Source: an uncultured Oscillospiraceae bacterium
GTDB taxonomy: Bacteria; Bacillota; Clostridia; Oscillospirales; Acutalibacteraceae
Direction: 5' to 3'
NCBI GenBank assembly: GCA_959601025.1
Contig: CAUGOD010000015.1
Location: 1-61,049 of the forward strand
DNA: 61,049 nucleotides
The first letter of the stretch is position 1, and the number at the start of each line of letters is the position of its first letter. The notes beneath the pieces were generated by a model, which saw only the letters and a program-made list of their open reading frames with translations, was not told the DNA's origin and searched no databases. Of the stretch, positions 34,125-42,477 are shown piece by piece. The position numbers were made by a program, and so were the translations under genes.

Positions 34125-34251
34125 GGAAGCGGTATGGTAAAATGCATACTGTTTCCAGAAAAGAATAGAAAAACGGGCGGCATGGCGGCATCCGTCGAAC
34201 GGACGCGCCCCTTGGTCCGCCTCTTTTTTCCATCCGGGAGGCGACTCTGTC

Positions 34252-35610
34252 ATGGAAAACCGGGACCGTTTCTTTCATTCGGTCACCTTGGATAAGGATT
34301 TGTGCGTGGGCTGTACCAACTGCATCAAGCGCTGCCCGACCCAGGCGATCCGGGTGCGGGACGGACAGGCACGGATTATTTCCGAACGCTGCATCGACTG
34401 CGGCGAGTGCGTACGGGTCTGTCCGCATCACGCCAAAAAAGCGCGCCACGACGAGCTGTCTATGCTGGAAAATTATTCCTATACGGTGGCCCTTCCGGCT
34501 CCGGCGCTTTACGGGCAGTTCAATCATCTCGACGATATCGATTTTGTGCTCAACGGCCTGCGGGCGATGGGCTTTGACGAGGTGTTCGAGGTGTCGCGCG
34601 GGGCGGAAATCGTTTCCGACGCGACCCGTCAGCTCCTGATGGACGGAAAGCTGAAAAAGCCGGTCATCTCCTCCGCCTGTCCGGCGGTGGTACGGCTGAT
34701 CCGCGTCCGTTTTCCCGATCTGTGCGAGCATGTGCTACCGCTGAAAGCGCCGATGGAGGTTGCTGCGATGCTGGCGCGGCAGGAAGCGGTGCGGAAAACC
34801 GGCCTGCCGCCGGGGGAGATCGGCCTCTTTTTCCTTTCTCCCTGCGCGGCGAAGGTGACCGATGTGCGGGTCCCGATCGGAGTTGAACGCTCGAACGTGG
34901 ATGGGGTGCTCGCCATCAGCGACATCTATCCTCGCCTGGTGAGCAAGATGAATAAGCTGGAGGAGCTGGAGTCAATCGCCCATTCCGGCATCATTGGGGT
35001 GGGATGGTCCTCCATCGGCGGAGAGGCCGCCGGGCTTCTGAATGAAAACCATCTGGCAGCGGACGGCATCGACAACGTTATCAAAGTGCTGGAGGAGCTG
35101 GAGGACGAAAAGCTGCAGGAGCTGGATTTTATCGAGCTAAACGCCTGCGCGGGCGGCTGTGTGGGGGGGATTTTCGCGGCGGAAAACGGATATGTAGCCC
35201 GGGCGCGTATCCAGCGGCTTCGAAAGTATCTTCCGGTTTCCTGCTCCCGTCTGGAGGACGCGGGAAGTCTGGATTCACTGGAGTGGACTCAGTCCCTCGA
35301 ATTTGCGCCGGTCATGAAGCTGGCTGAAAACGTGGAGGACGCCATGCGGCTGATGGCAGAGATCGACGCGATCAGCGAGCGGCTTCCCCAGCTGGACTGC
35401 GGCTCCTGCGGCGCGCCGACCTGCCGAGCGCTGGCGGAAGACATCGTGCGGGGACTGGCCAGGGAAAACGACTGCATTTTCCGGATGCGGCGGAAGATTC
35501 AGGACATCGCCAGCCAGCTTTCCCAGATCGAGGGGGGCTGCCTGCCCGGAGAGGATTCCCAGAGAAAGTATTCCGGCCAAGACGGGGGACAAGGACAATG
35601 GACAGAATAA
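34252..35610 (+). CDS. HydS-like [FeFe]-hydrogenase family protein (putative sensor)
   Basis: A 452-residue protein. Two [4Fe-4S] ferredoxin motifs (Cys18/21/24/28 and Cys47/50/53/57) precede a H-cluster domain, followed by a pfam04060-type cluster motif (Cys383/386/391/408). The H-cluster ligands are kept: Cys143 in SSACPAV, Cys198 in SPCAAK, and Cys299 and Cys303 in NACAGGCVGG. The cysteine used for proton transfer in catalytic enzymes (TSCCP) is alanine here (Ala142), as described for sensory HydS proteins. It probably senses H2 or redox state. Neighbours (SpoIIAB-like, DRTGG, PHP) give possible outputs. Confidence 0.88.
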   Translation: MENRDRFFHSVTLDKDLCVGCTNCIKRCPTQAIRVRDGQARIISERCIDCGECVRVCPHHAKKARHDELSMLENYSYTVALPAPALYGQFNHLDDIDFVLNGLRAMGFDEVFEVSRGAEIVSDATRQLLMDGKLKKPVISSACPAVVRLIRVRFPDLCEHVLPLKAPMEVAAMLARQEAVRKTGLPPGEIGLFFLSPCAAKVTDVRVPIGVERSNVDGVLAISDIYPRLVSKMNKLEELESIAHSGIIGVGWSSIGGEAAGLLNENHLAADGIDNVIKVLEELEDEKLQELDFIELNACAGGCVGGIFAAENGYVARARIQRLRKYLPVSCSRLEDAGSLDSLEWTQSLEFAPVMKLAENVEDAMRLMAEIDAISERLPQLDCGSCGAPTCRALAEDIVRGLARENDCIFRMRRKIQDIASQLSQIEGGCLPGEDSQRKYSGQDGGQGQWTE

Positions 35611-35654
35611 CGCCGTCGTAATATCGCGGACAAGAGGAAGGGGAAAATATCCGT

Positions 35655-35999
35655 ATGACAATAGCGGAAATGGCGAAATTCATGGATTTGGAAACCGTGG
35701 TGGAGGGAGACGGCTCCCGCGCGGTGACCGGCGGCTACTGCGGCGATCTGCTGAGCTGGGTGATGGGCCGGGCAAAGGAGGGCGATGCGTGGATCACGGT
35801 CATGGGAAATGTCAACGCCGTTGCGGTGGCTGTGCTGGCGGATACCGCCTGCATCCTTCTGGCGGAGGATTCTCCGCTGGACGATGAGGCGCGGCTACGT
35901 GCCGAAGCGCAGGGGGTAGCGGTGCTCCGCAGCAGGGAAGACGCCTATACCCTGGCGGTGAAGCTTGGACGGTTGCTGGAGGGATCGCTTCCGTTGTGA
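35655..35999 (+). CDS. DRTGG-domain protein 2
   Basis: A 114-residue paralogue of the protein at 32896, starting MTIAEMAKFMDLETVVEG. It shares the DLLSWVMGRAKEGDAWITV block and the AVAVLADTACILLAE block of the fold, and ends in a Leu-rich helix. Two DRTGG proteins flanking the hydrogenase-like gene could form a heterodimer. Its stop is 36 bases before the TTG start of the PHP gene. Confidence 0.8.
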   Translation: MTIAEMAKFMDLETVVEGDGSRAVTGGYCGDLLSWVMGRAKEGDAWITVMGNVNAVAVAVLADTACILLAEDSPLDDEARLRAEAQGVAVLRSREDAYTLAVKLGRLLEGSLPL

Positions 36000-36035
36000 G
36001 CCTTGAAGAGATTTATCAACAGGGAGGGCGGCGCA

Positions 36036-36779
36036 TTGAGGGTTCGATACGATCTGCATATTCATTCCTGTCTGTCCCCCTGCGGGGACGGGGATATGAC
36101 CCCGAACAACATCGTGAATATGGCGCTGCTGGCCGGGCTGGACATAATTGCGCTGACCGATCATAACAGCTGCAAAAATTGCCCCGCCTTTCTCCGCGTA
36201 GCGGAAGAGGCGGGGCTTGTCGCTTTGCCGGGAATGGAGCTCTGCACGGCGGAGGAATGCCATATCGTCTGCCTGTTTCCTACCCTCGATGCGGCGATGG
36301 CGTTCGACGCGATGGTAGAGACCACCTTGCCGCCGGTGGAAAACCGGCCGGATATTTTCGGGGAACAGCTGATCCTGAACGCGAAGGATGAAATAACCGG
36401 CCGTTTTCCGCTCCTGCTGACGACCGCCTCCTCCATCAGTGTGGACGATGTGGTACGGCTGGCTAGGAAGCACGGAGGCGCCGCGTTTCCCGCCCATATC
36501 GACCGTCCCTCCTACAGCGTGACGGCGGCGCTCGGCGATATTCCGCCGGTAGGATTCCAGGCCATCGAGGTGACGGCGCGGGGCGATGTAGCGGCCCTGA
36601 CGGCGCAGTATGCAGAAATGCGGGGAAAGCCGCTCCTGCAAAGCTCCGATGCGCATTATCTGGAGGATATGCAGGAGCCGGGTCCCTGGCTGGAGTTGCC
36701 GGAGAACACCCCGGCCGCCCTGATCGCCGCTTTAAATAGGGAGATGGCGGTCTCCTGGGGGAGAGAAAGGGACGACTAA
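36036..36779 (+). CDS. PHP-domain phosphoesterase
   Basis: A 247-residue protein with the PHP metal-binding fold: YDLHIHSCLSPCGDG (motif I His-x-His), ALTDHNSCKNC (motif II Asp-His) and QSSDAHYLEDM (C-terminal Asp-x-His). Relatives hydrolyse phosphoesters such as nucleoside 3',5'-bisphosphates or histidinol phosphate; the substrate here is unknown. AGGGAGG lies eight bases before the TTG at 36036, and the reading LRVRYDLHIH begins right at the domain. It closes the operon, with a strong terminator at 36885-36917. Confidence 0.87.
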   Translation: MRVRYDLHIHSCLSPCGDGDMTPNNIVNMALLAGLDIIALTDHNSCKNCPAFLRVAEEAGLVALPGMELCTAEECHIVCLFPTLDAAMAFDAMVETTLPPVENRPDIFGEQLILNAKDEITGRFPLLLTTASSISVDDVVRLARKHGGAAFPAHIDRPSYSVTAALGDIPPVGFQAIEVTARGDVAALTAQYAEMRGKPLLQSSDAHYLEDMQEPGPWLELPENTPAALIAALNREMAVSWGRERDD

Positions 36780-36884
36780 AAGGAATGGAATATAAGTTAT
36801 TGTAAGTTATTTTATATATATTACCTGTCTCCTCCGATGAGAAATTACAAGGGGAGATATTTTATAGCAGAAATGCCATAGAAA

Positions 36885-36917
36885 AAAGGCCGAAGGATGC
36901 AACATCCTTCGGCCTTT
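36885..36917. terminator. Bidirectional terminator after the PHP gene
   Basis: AAAGGCCGAAGGAT (36885-36898), five-base loop, ATCCTTCGGCCTTT (36904-36917). A-rich on the left and T-rich on the right, so it can end both this operon and the minus-strand cobalamin cluster. The 100 bases before it are AT-rich and empty. Confidence 0.9.
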
Positions 36918-36951
36918 ACTGCAAAATGATCGCTTTTTGTTCTCGATTTGT

Positions 36952-37437
36952 TTATTCTGTTTCCGGAATCAATCGGGCCCTTTCGTATACTTCCGGCATC
37001 TGGCGGGCGATTTCTTCTCGGATACGGTCCAGCATCGTTTCGTCCGCTCCGCCGATAATGGAGACCGTCACATCCCTTTCAATAACCACCGCCGGAAAAC
37101 GGAAGGTGCCGAAAGCGGCGGGGGAGGTGACGTTTACTGCGACGGATTTGGCCTTACATTCGTCGGAAATCGCAATGTTCACCGTATCGTTATCGGTCGC
37201 CGCAACACAGAGATAGCTGGAGCTGCAGTCTCCCCGGTAATAACGGCGGGGAATATAGCGGATTCGCTTTTCCTCATCCAGCCGGCGTAGCTCGTCGCAG
37301 ATTGTGGGACTGATAACCGTGACCTTCGCGCCAAATTCCAGCAGGGTGGCGACCCGCGCGGCGGCGGCGCGTCCCCCGCCAAATACGGTACAGTTATTTC
37401 CATTCAGGTCGATATACAGCGGAAAACCGGGGGCCAT
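36952..37437 (-). CDS. Precorrin-2 dehydrogenase / sirohydrochlorin ferrochelatase-like protein
   Basis: A 161-residue CysG N-terminal-type (Met8/SirC) enzyme that oxidises precorrin-2 with NAD on the way to sirohaem or cobalamin. The NAD site is CTVFGGGRAAAARVATLL, and VTVISPTICDELRRL and YLCVAATDNDTVN follow as in the family. Only the N-terminal part of CysG is present. Start ATG 37437 is set by AGGAGGTGA six bases upstream. The frame reads on into the composite repeat to 37584, which is not credible coding. It lies in line with cobC, cobS and cobT, suggesting tetrapyrrole-cofactor metabolism. Confidence 0.87.
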   Translation of the reverse strand: MAPGFPLYIDLNGNNCTVFGGGRAAAARVATLLEFGAKVTVISPTICDELRRLDEEKRIRYIPRRYYRGDCSSSYLCVAATDNDTVNIAISDECKAKSVAVNVTSPAAFGTFRFPAVVIERDVTVSIIGGADETMLDRIREEIARQMPEVYERARLIPETE

Positions 37438-37512
37438 AACGTCACCTCCTGAAATCGCCGAAACCCGGCATGAAAAATTTCCCAACATACGGTATCTATA
37501 GGCAAGTGCCAT

Positions 37513-37690
37513 GCGCCGCCCGACCGGGTTCTCTACCAACGCTTTCCGGCGGCGCAATCGAAAATGCCTGTCGGCATTTTCCAAACGTTGCTATTATACC
37601 ATAGCGCCGCCCGGCCGGGTGCTATGCCAGCGCTTTCCGGCGGCGCAATCAAGAAATGCTGTCGCATTTCTCCCTGCCGACATTATACCA
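37513..37690 (-). repeat. Composite intergenic repeat, locus 3 (two units, inverted)
   Basis: On the minus strand, first unit: TGGTATAAT (37682-37690), GACA-loop hairpin (37653-37670, stem GAAATGC/GCATTTC) and GC-rich hairpin (37604-37646). Second unit: TGGTATAAT (37593-37601), GACA-loop hairpin with stem GAAAATGCC/GGCATTTTC (37560-37581) and GC-rich hairpin (37513-37555). Same order of modules as loci 1 and 2, between cobC and the precorrin-2 dehydrogenase gene. Confidence 0.88.
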
Positions 37691-37720
37691 TATCTAACCT
37701 TTTTTGACAAGATGCCGGCT

Positions 37721-38332
37721 TTACAATGCCCGAATTTGATCGAAGCGCAGTGTTTCCGTGTCCATCTCCACCCGATAGCCTCCGCCGTTCGGCGCCTGAA
37801 AATCGTACATATCGACGCCCCCCGCGCCGCTTTCCGCCAGCGGGTGGAGCTTCGACAGCAAGGTCATAATACAGCCGCCGTGGGTGATCACTGCCGCAGA
37901 GCGGATATTCCGTTTGGCGGCGTCGTCGGCGATCTGCCGCATCGCCCCCAGCAGACGCTGGGCAAATTCCGCGCCGCTTTCTCCGCCGGGAGGCGCGGTC
38001 ATTCCGGCCGTTTCGATCCACTTCCGATAGGAGGGATCGTCCTTGAGCTGTTCGTAGGTTTTTCCTTCAAAGCTGCCGAAATCCAGTTCGGCAAGCGAGG
38101 GGAGGGAGACCGGCACCAGCATGGGATACAGCAGACGGGCGGTTTCCACGCAGCGGCCCAATGGACTAACATACAGCGTATCCGTCTGGGGATACCGTCC
38201 GCGGGCTTTCCGGTCGGCGAGCTCTTTTTTTCCGCGTTCGCTCAGCGGCTGGTTTAGGGTCTGGCCGGTATACCGCCGCTCCGCATTCCCTGCGGTCGCA
38301 CCATGACGGATAAGGATCAGTTCCAATTTCAT
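37721..38332 (-). CDS. cobC: Histidine phosphatase family protein, probable alpha-ribazole phosphatase
   Basis: A 203-residue phosphoglycerate-mutase-like phosphatase. LILIRHGATAGNAERRYTG carries the phosphorylated histidine, VSPLGRCVETARLL the second Arg, LDFGSFEGKTYEQL the conserved Glu/Gly block, and VITHGGCIMTLL the second catalytic histidine. The position next to cobS and cobT supports removal of the 5'-phosphate from alpha-ribazole phosphate (or adenosylcobalamin phosphate). Without that context it would be called only a histidine phosphatase. Confidence 0.87.
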   Translation of the reverse strand: MKLELILIRHGATAGNAERRYTGQTLNQPLSERGKKELADRKARGRYPQTDTLYVSPLGRCVETARLLYPMLVPVSLPSLAELDFGSFEGKTYEQLKDDPSYRKWIETAGMTAPPGGESGAEFAQRLLGAMRQIADDAAKRNIRSAAVITHGGCIMTLLSKLHPLAESGAGGVDMYDFQAPNGGGYRVEMDTETLRFDQIRAL

Positions 38333-38358
38333 ACAGGAAGCCTTCTTTCTGCAAAAGC

Positions 38359-39150
38359 CTAAAGGAATAAGCTGCTGAACGCCAAAAGAAAAAGGAGCGT
38401 CAGCTGAGACAGTTCAACCAGATACCCGAGCAGATCGCCGGTGATTCCGCCGAAATCCCGCCGAGTCATCCGGCGGTACCAAAGGAACACGAGCCCGACG
38501 CCCACCAGCGCGGCCGCGGCCGCCAGCAGTCCCGGAAGCCGCCCGCCGAGATAACCGGCGCCGAGCAGCAGCAGCGAGCTGCCGATAATCTCTGCCGTGC
38601 CAAGGAACCGTACGCCGGCGGCGGCCCGGTCGGCAAAGAGTACACCCAGCGTGCTGCTCGGCGTATAGGGGAAGCGGCTGCCCGCCGCCACGGTCAGGCT
38701 GCGGGATAGCATGTAAATTACGCAGGCGGACGGCAGCAGAACCGGGGTGTGATATAGCTGGACCCACGCACCAGCCTCCAGCAGCAGCAGACCGGCGCAG
38801 CTGAGGACGGCGAAGGGACCGCAGTGGGGGTCCTTCATGATCTGCAGCTTCTTTTCCCGATCTCGCCGGGAGAAGATCGCGTCGGTTGCGTCCAGAAAGC
38901 CGTCCATATGCAGACCGCCCGAGAGCAGAAGGGGAAGAACAACCGCGACTACTGCAAAAAAGAGAGGGCTTGCCTCCAGAAACAGCGCCAGCCGCGTCCA
39001 GCCGTAAAGAAGCGCTCCCGTTATCACTCCCACCACCGGCAAGCAGCCGAGGGACCATCGCATGTTATCCTCCCGCCAGTCCACCCGCGGCATGGGGATG
39101 GCGGAATACATAGACAGGGCAATAATCAGGGATTCTCCCCATTTTCTCAT
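38359..39150 (-). CDS. cobS: Adenosylcobinamide-GDP ribazoletransferase
   Basis: Membrane enzyme that joins adenosylcobinamide-GDP and alpha-ribazole, the last assembly step of cobalamin. 263 residues, with about six to seven hydrophobic helices. The diagnostic acidic motif is LLLSGGLHMDGFLDATDAIFSRRDREKKLQIMKD split across the first loop (G-x-x-x-D-x-x-D pattern near residue 75). GGAG is six bases before the ATG at 39150; the ATG at 39162 lies directly on AAGGA. The gene lies 26 bases upstream of cobC. Confidence 0.93.
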   Translation of the reverse strand: MRKWGESLIIALSMYSAIPMPRVDWREDNMRWSLGCLPVVGVITGALLYGWTRLALFLEASPLFFAVVAVVLPLLLSGGLHMDGFLDATDAIFSRRDREKKLQIMKDPHCGPFAVLSCAGLLLLEAGAWVQLYHTPVLLPSACVIYMLSRSLTVAAGSRFPYTPSSTLGVLFADRAAAGVRFLGTAEIIGSSLLLLGAGYLGGRLPGLLAAAAALVGVGLVFLWYRRMTRRDFGGITGDLLGYLVELSQLTLLFLLAFSSLFL

Positions 39151-39323
39151 AAAAATCTCCATTCCTTGTTGAATTTGAGACGGTTTCAGCCAACGGTCGA
39201 AATCGGAGCATTTTTGCGGCAAAGGATCAAATTCCACCGTGATAAGGCTGAAGACTCGTATTTTTCACGCCACATCCACCACTTCCGAGGGATACCGAGG
39301 CATCCCTCTGTTGTGCTGCGTCG

Positions 39324-40355
39324 TTATAGGCTGTCCAGGGAAGTCGTTTCATAATAGGCGGCCAGCGCGCTGTCCAGCAGACCGGCGCCCAGCAGGCCGC
39401 CCGTCCCTTCGCCAAGACAGAGCCCTGCCGTGATCAGGGGCCGGAGCCCCAGCGCCTCCAGCAGCCATTTCCCGGCGGTTTCCGCCGTGCAATGGGAGGG
39501 GAAGAGGGCGTGGATGCAGTCAGGGGCCAGGCGGACAGCGCACAAGGCGGCCGCCGAGGAGATCAGCCCATCGATCATAACCGCCAAGCCATGGGCCGCG
39601 CCGCCGAGATACAGGCCGCACATAGCTGCGATATCCAGTCCGCCCACCTTCTGCATGATCCCGATGGGATCGGACGGGTCAGGGCGGTTGACCTCCAAAG
39701 CCCGGCGGACGATTGCCGCTTTATGGAAAACGCCGCTTTCGCCGCCCGCGCCCCGGCCGGTTACCTCCTCGGGCGAACGCCCCAGGAGGACAGCGGACAC
39801 CGCACTGGCCGTAGTGGTGTTGCCGATTCCCATTTCTCCCGCGACGGCAAGGCGCACGCCGGAACGGGACAGCTCCTCCGCTGTAAGGATGCCGGTTTCC
39901 ACAGCCTGAATGCATTCCTCCCGGCTCATGGCGGGGCCATGAGCAATGTTTTCCGTTCCTGGGCGTACCGTGCGGCGGAGAACCGCTGGTTCCTCATACG
40001 CAGTGGCGATGCCGACGTCAATCACCAGAACATCGGCGGGAAGACGGCGGGCAAAGGCGTTGACTACGCCGCCTCCCCGTGCGAAATTCACGGCCTGCGC
40101 GGCTGTGATCCGCTGGTCGGAGGGAGTGACGCCTTCCGACGTCACCCCATTGTCCGCACAAAAAACCACAGAGGCTTTTTGCGCAATCGTTGGCCGGTCG
40201 GTTCGCTGAAAGCCCGCCAGCCGGATGACTGCCGTCTCCAGCTCACCGAGACTGCCCGGAAGCTTAGCCAGAGAATCCAGCCGCTGCTTTGCCCGAGCCA
40301 TCGCCGTTTCATCGGCTGGCCGGATGCATTGAAGCGTCTTATTTAATATGTGCAT
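39324..40355 (-). CDS. cobT: Nicotinate-nucleotide--dimethylbenzimidazole phosphoribosyltransferase
   Basis: Activates the lower ligand base of cobalamin as alpha-ribazole phosphate. 343 residues, typical length. LDSLAKLPGSLGELE near residue 30, CADNGVTSEGVTPSDQRITAAQ (base-binding region; shown in part), GEMGIGNTTTASA and GLDIAAMCGLYLG are all family blocks, and the catalytic glutamate region is near the C-terminus (GLCLGEGTGG). AGGAGAG lies six bases before ATG 40355. cobU is not in the window, so nucleotide-loop assembly needs another locus. No cobalamin riboswitch was found upstream. Confidence 0.95.
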   Translation of the reverse strand: MHILNKTLQCIRPADETAMARAKQRLDSLAKLPGSLGELETAVIRLAGFQRTDRPTIAQKASVVFCADNGVTSEGVTPSDQRITAAQAVNFARGGGVVNAFARRLPADVLVIDVGIATAYEEPAVLRRTVRPGTENIAHGPAMSREECIQAVETGILTAEELSRSGVRLAVAGEMGIGNTTTASAVSAVLLGRSPEEVTGRGAGGESGVFHKAAIVRRALEVNRPDPSDPIGIMQKVGGLDIAAMCGLYLGGAAHGLAVMIDGLISSAAALCAVRLAPDCIHALFPSHCTAETAGKWLLEALGLRPLITAGLCLGEGTGGLLGAGLLDSALAAYYETTSLDSL

Positions 40356-40471
40356 TTCCGTCTCTCCTTGCAGGCTTTTCCCTCGCCCAAACAGGACACC
40401 TATTGTCACGGCCTATTGTAGCACACCACGCGCGGCGGGACAACACTCCGCATTATTAATTTGTGACGGGG

Positions 40472-40661
40472 GATTGACAGGAAAGAGGAAAAAGGGGTAC
40501 ACTGCAAAAGGATAGCTGAATACGGTAAGAATGGAAGAATAGAAGAAATTAAAAAAGACATGGAAGACGAACGACGATTCATGCAAAAGGTGGCCTTGGA
40601 AAGTCGACTGGGTAGATGTAGTTAGTTAATAGTTGAGTTTTTGGTTGTGGCATGGTATACT
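40472..40661 (+). promoter_or_regulatory. Tandem promoters before the coiled-coil protein gene
   Basis: P1: TTGACA (40472-40477), 18 bases, TACACT. P2: TTGAGT (40633-40638), 17 bases, TATACT (40656-40661), only 23 bases before the start codon. The 150 bases between contain no supported gene; a 21-codon frame at 40560 has no ribosome site. Confidence 0.65.
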
Positions 40662-40683
40662 TTATACTTCAGGGGGGATAGCC

Positions 40684-41559
40684 ATGGCAGAGGAAGGGTC
40701 CTTTCGGACCAGTATCAGCGGATTTCACAAGACGGATGTGCTTTCCTATATCGACGCCATGCAGTCCCGTCATAATGAGGAGTTGCGCGGGCGTGATCTG
40801 GAGATCGGTCAGCTTCGGCAGGCTGTAACCGCGCAGGAAACCTATGTGGCGGAATTGAAGGGGCAGATCGACCGTTCGCTTGAGGAGGCGGAGACTCTTC
40901 GCCGGGAAAACGAGACGCTCCGCGCCGAGTTTGAGAAAACCAACCGGCAGGAGGACGACTGCCGCCATTTATCGGAGGAAGCTGAAATTCTGCGGCTGGA
41001 AAAAGCCGAGTTTTCCGCCCGGCTGGAAGATATGCAGCGGCGGATGGATTCGGTTTCCGCGCTGGAGGAAGAGTTGGCGGGTCTTCGCCGGCAGGAACAG
41101 GAATGGGCCGCCCGCTGCGAATCCGAACAGCTGCGGGAAGAAGCCGAACGACGGGAACGCGCCGCCTGGCAGGAGGAAAAAGCAGCGCTGGTTTCCCGCC
41201 TGGACGAGTTGGCCGGCCGGCTGGAGGAAGCGGAGAAGCAGCGGGACGCCTTGAAGGAAAGCAACCAGCGATATGACACGCTGGTGGGGGACGTCGGCTC
41301 CTTTGTGATGGAGCTGCATTCCATAGGACAGCGTTTTTTGGAAACCGCCTATCAGCGCAGCGATGCCTGCCTGAATGCGGTGGAAGGAGTGGTTGGTTCC
41401 CTCTCCTCCCGACTGGGAGAGGCCCGCATGCAAACCGATAAGGCGCGGCAGGAACTGGCGGACCAGGGAACGACCGCTGGGCTTCGCCTGGATGAGTTGG
41501 TTCAGAGGCTGGAAGAATCCGCCGCCGAAGCGCCGAGCGCCAAGCCGGCGAACGAATAA
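40684..41559 (+). CDS. DivIVA-like coiled-coil protein
   Basis: A 291-residue protein. The first 30 residues (FRTSISGFHKTDVLSYIDAM) resemble the membrane-curvature-binding N-terminal element of DivIVA/GpsB proteins, with Phe and a basic residue at the turn. Residues 30-200 are an almost uninterrupted Glu/Arg/Gln-rich coiled coil. The C-terminal 90 residues form a second helix region. No membrane segment or signal is seen. A role in cell-pole or septum organisation is plausible but unproven. A frame open from 40633 would start inside the -35 element, so the ATG at 40684 after GGGGGGA is used. Confidence 0.7.
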   Translation: MAEEGSFRTSISGFHKTDVLSYIDAMQSRHNEELRGRDLEIGQLRQAVTAQETYVAELKGQIDRSLEEAETLRRENETLRAEFEKTNRQEDDCRHLSEEAEILRLEKAEFSARLEDMQRRMDSVSALEEELAGLRRQEQEWAARCESEQLREEAERRERAAWQEEKAALVSRLDELAGRLEEAEKQRDALKESNQRYDTLVGDVGSFVMELHSIGQRFLETAYQRSDACLNAVEGVVGSLSSRLGEARMQTDKARQELADQGTTAGLRLDELVQRLEESAAEAPSAKPANE

Positions 41560-41565
41560 GGAGCG

Positions 41566-42102
41566 ATGATTACGGGTACCATAGCGATTCATACGGCGGA
41601 ACTGAAGGCCCGCGCCGAAGAACTGCATGCCGGGGATCGGGTTTTGCTTTCCGGTACGGTATACACATCCCGGGATGCAGCCCACAAACGGATTTTTTCC
41701 CTGCTGCGCGAGGGTGGTTCTTTGCCGTATCCGATTAAAAACGCAGTGATTTATTATTCCGGCGCAACCCCTGCGCCCGACGGGCTGCCGATTGGTGCCT
41801 GCGGCCCGACAACCTCCGGCCGGATGGACGTATATGCCCCGGAGCTGTACGACCGGGGGATGGCCGCTACCATCGGGAAGGGGGAGCGAACCCCGGAGGT
41901 GGTGGAGGCGATCCGGCGGAACAAAGCGGTCTATCTCTGTGCGATCGGCGGAGCCGGCGCTCTGGCGGCTAAAAGCGTCGTTTCCTGCGAGGTCATCGCC
42001 TTTGAAGATTTGGGATGCGAGGCCGTTAAACGGCTGGAAATCCAGGACTTTCCCTTAATTGTGGCCATTGACTGCCATGGCGGCAGCTTGTTTGCACGCT
42101 GA
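41566..42102 (+). CDS. Class I fumarase/tartrate dehydratase beta subunit, alone
   Basis: A 178-residue Fe-S hydro-lyase C-terminal domain. GDRVLLSGTVYTSRDAAHKRI, YYSGATPAP, IGACGPTTSGRMDVYAP and IGKGERTPEVVEAI are the beta-subunit blocks that form the dicarboxylate site, and YLCAIGGAGALAAKSV follows. In two-subunit class I fumarases the alpha subunit holding the [4Fe-4S] cluster is normally the preceding gene; here the preceding gene is the coiled-coil protein and no alpha subunit is in the window. It must pair with a distant alpha subunit or act otherwise. Confidence 0.88.
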   Translation: MITGTIAIHTAELKARAEELHAGDRVLLSGTVYTSRDAAHKRIFSLLREGGSLPYPIKNAVIYYSGATPAPDGLPIGACGPTTSGRMDVYAPELYDRGMAATIGKGERTPEVVEAIRRNKAVYLCAIGGAGALAAKSVVSCEVIAFEDLGCEAVKRLEIQDFPLIVAIDCHGGSLFAR

Positions 42103-42181
42103 GCGATCGGCATATACAATGGGTAGAGTAAAGGCAGAGTAAAGACCAAAGAACCATATTTTTCAAAAGGAGTGCAATTCC

Positions 42182-42403
42182 ATGGCGGAACTGAAATACG
42201 AAATTGTTAAGAACTTGGGCGTGTTGTCCCAGTCGCCTTCCGGCTGGACGAAGGAACTGAATCTGGTCAGCTGGAACGATCGGGAGCCGAAATACGATAT
42301 CCGTGAGTGGGCGCCGGAGCATACCAAAATGGGGAAGGGCGTGACCATGACGGGGGATGAGATCATCCTCCTGCGAGACCTGCTGAACGAGGTCGATTTG
42401 TAA
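42182..42403 (+). CDS. YdbC-like PC4/Sub1 single-strand-binding protein
   Basis: A 73-residue protein of the bacterial YdbC family, homologous to the eukaryotic coactivator PC4, which binds single-stranded DNA or RNA. KYEIVKNLGVLSQSPSGWTKELNLVSWN and KYDIREWAPEHTKMGKGVTMT are the beta-sheet strands with conserved Trp residues, and the C-terminal DEIILLRDLLNEV is the dimerising helix. AAAAGGAG lies before the start, and a terminator follows directly (42402-42445). Confidence 0.9.
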   Translation: MAELKYEIVKNLGVLSQSPSGWTKELNLVSWNDREPKYDIREWAPEHTKMGKGVTMTGDEIILLRDLLNEVDL

Positions 42404-42446
42404 AAAGGAGCAGTCAAAGCGTTATGCCTTGGCTGCTCCTTTTTGT
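42402..42446 (+). terminator. Terminator after the ydbC-like gene
   Basis: AAAAAGGAGCAG (42402-42413) pairs with CTGCTCCTTTTT (42433-42444); the stem starts at the stop codon. Confidence 0.8.
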
Positions 42447-42477
42447 AATTGCCTTAATAACGGATTGTTTCTATTTA

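Noticed and set aside
37438..37584. N-terminal extension of the precorrin-2 dehydrogenase into the composite repeat
   Set aside because: AGGAGGTGA before 37437 defines the start, and the extension is repeat DNA.
40356..40470. Cobalamin riboswitch before cobT
   Set aside because: Only about 115 bases are available and no B12-box or conserved core could be found.
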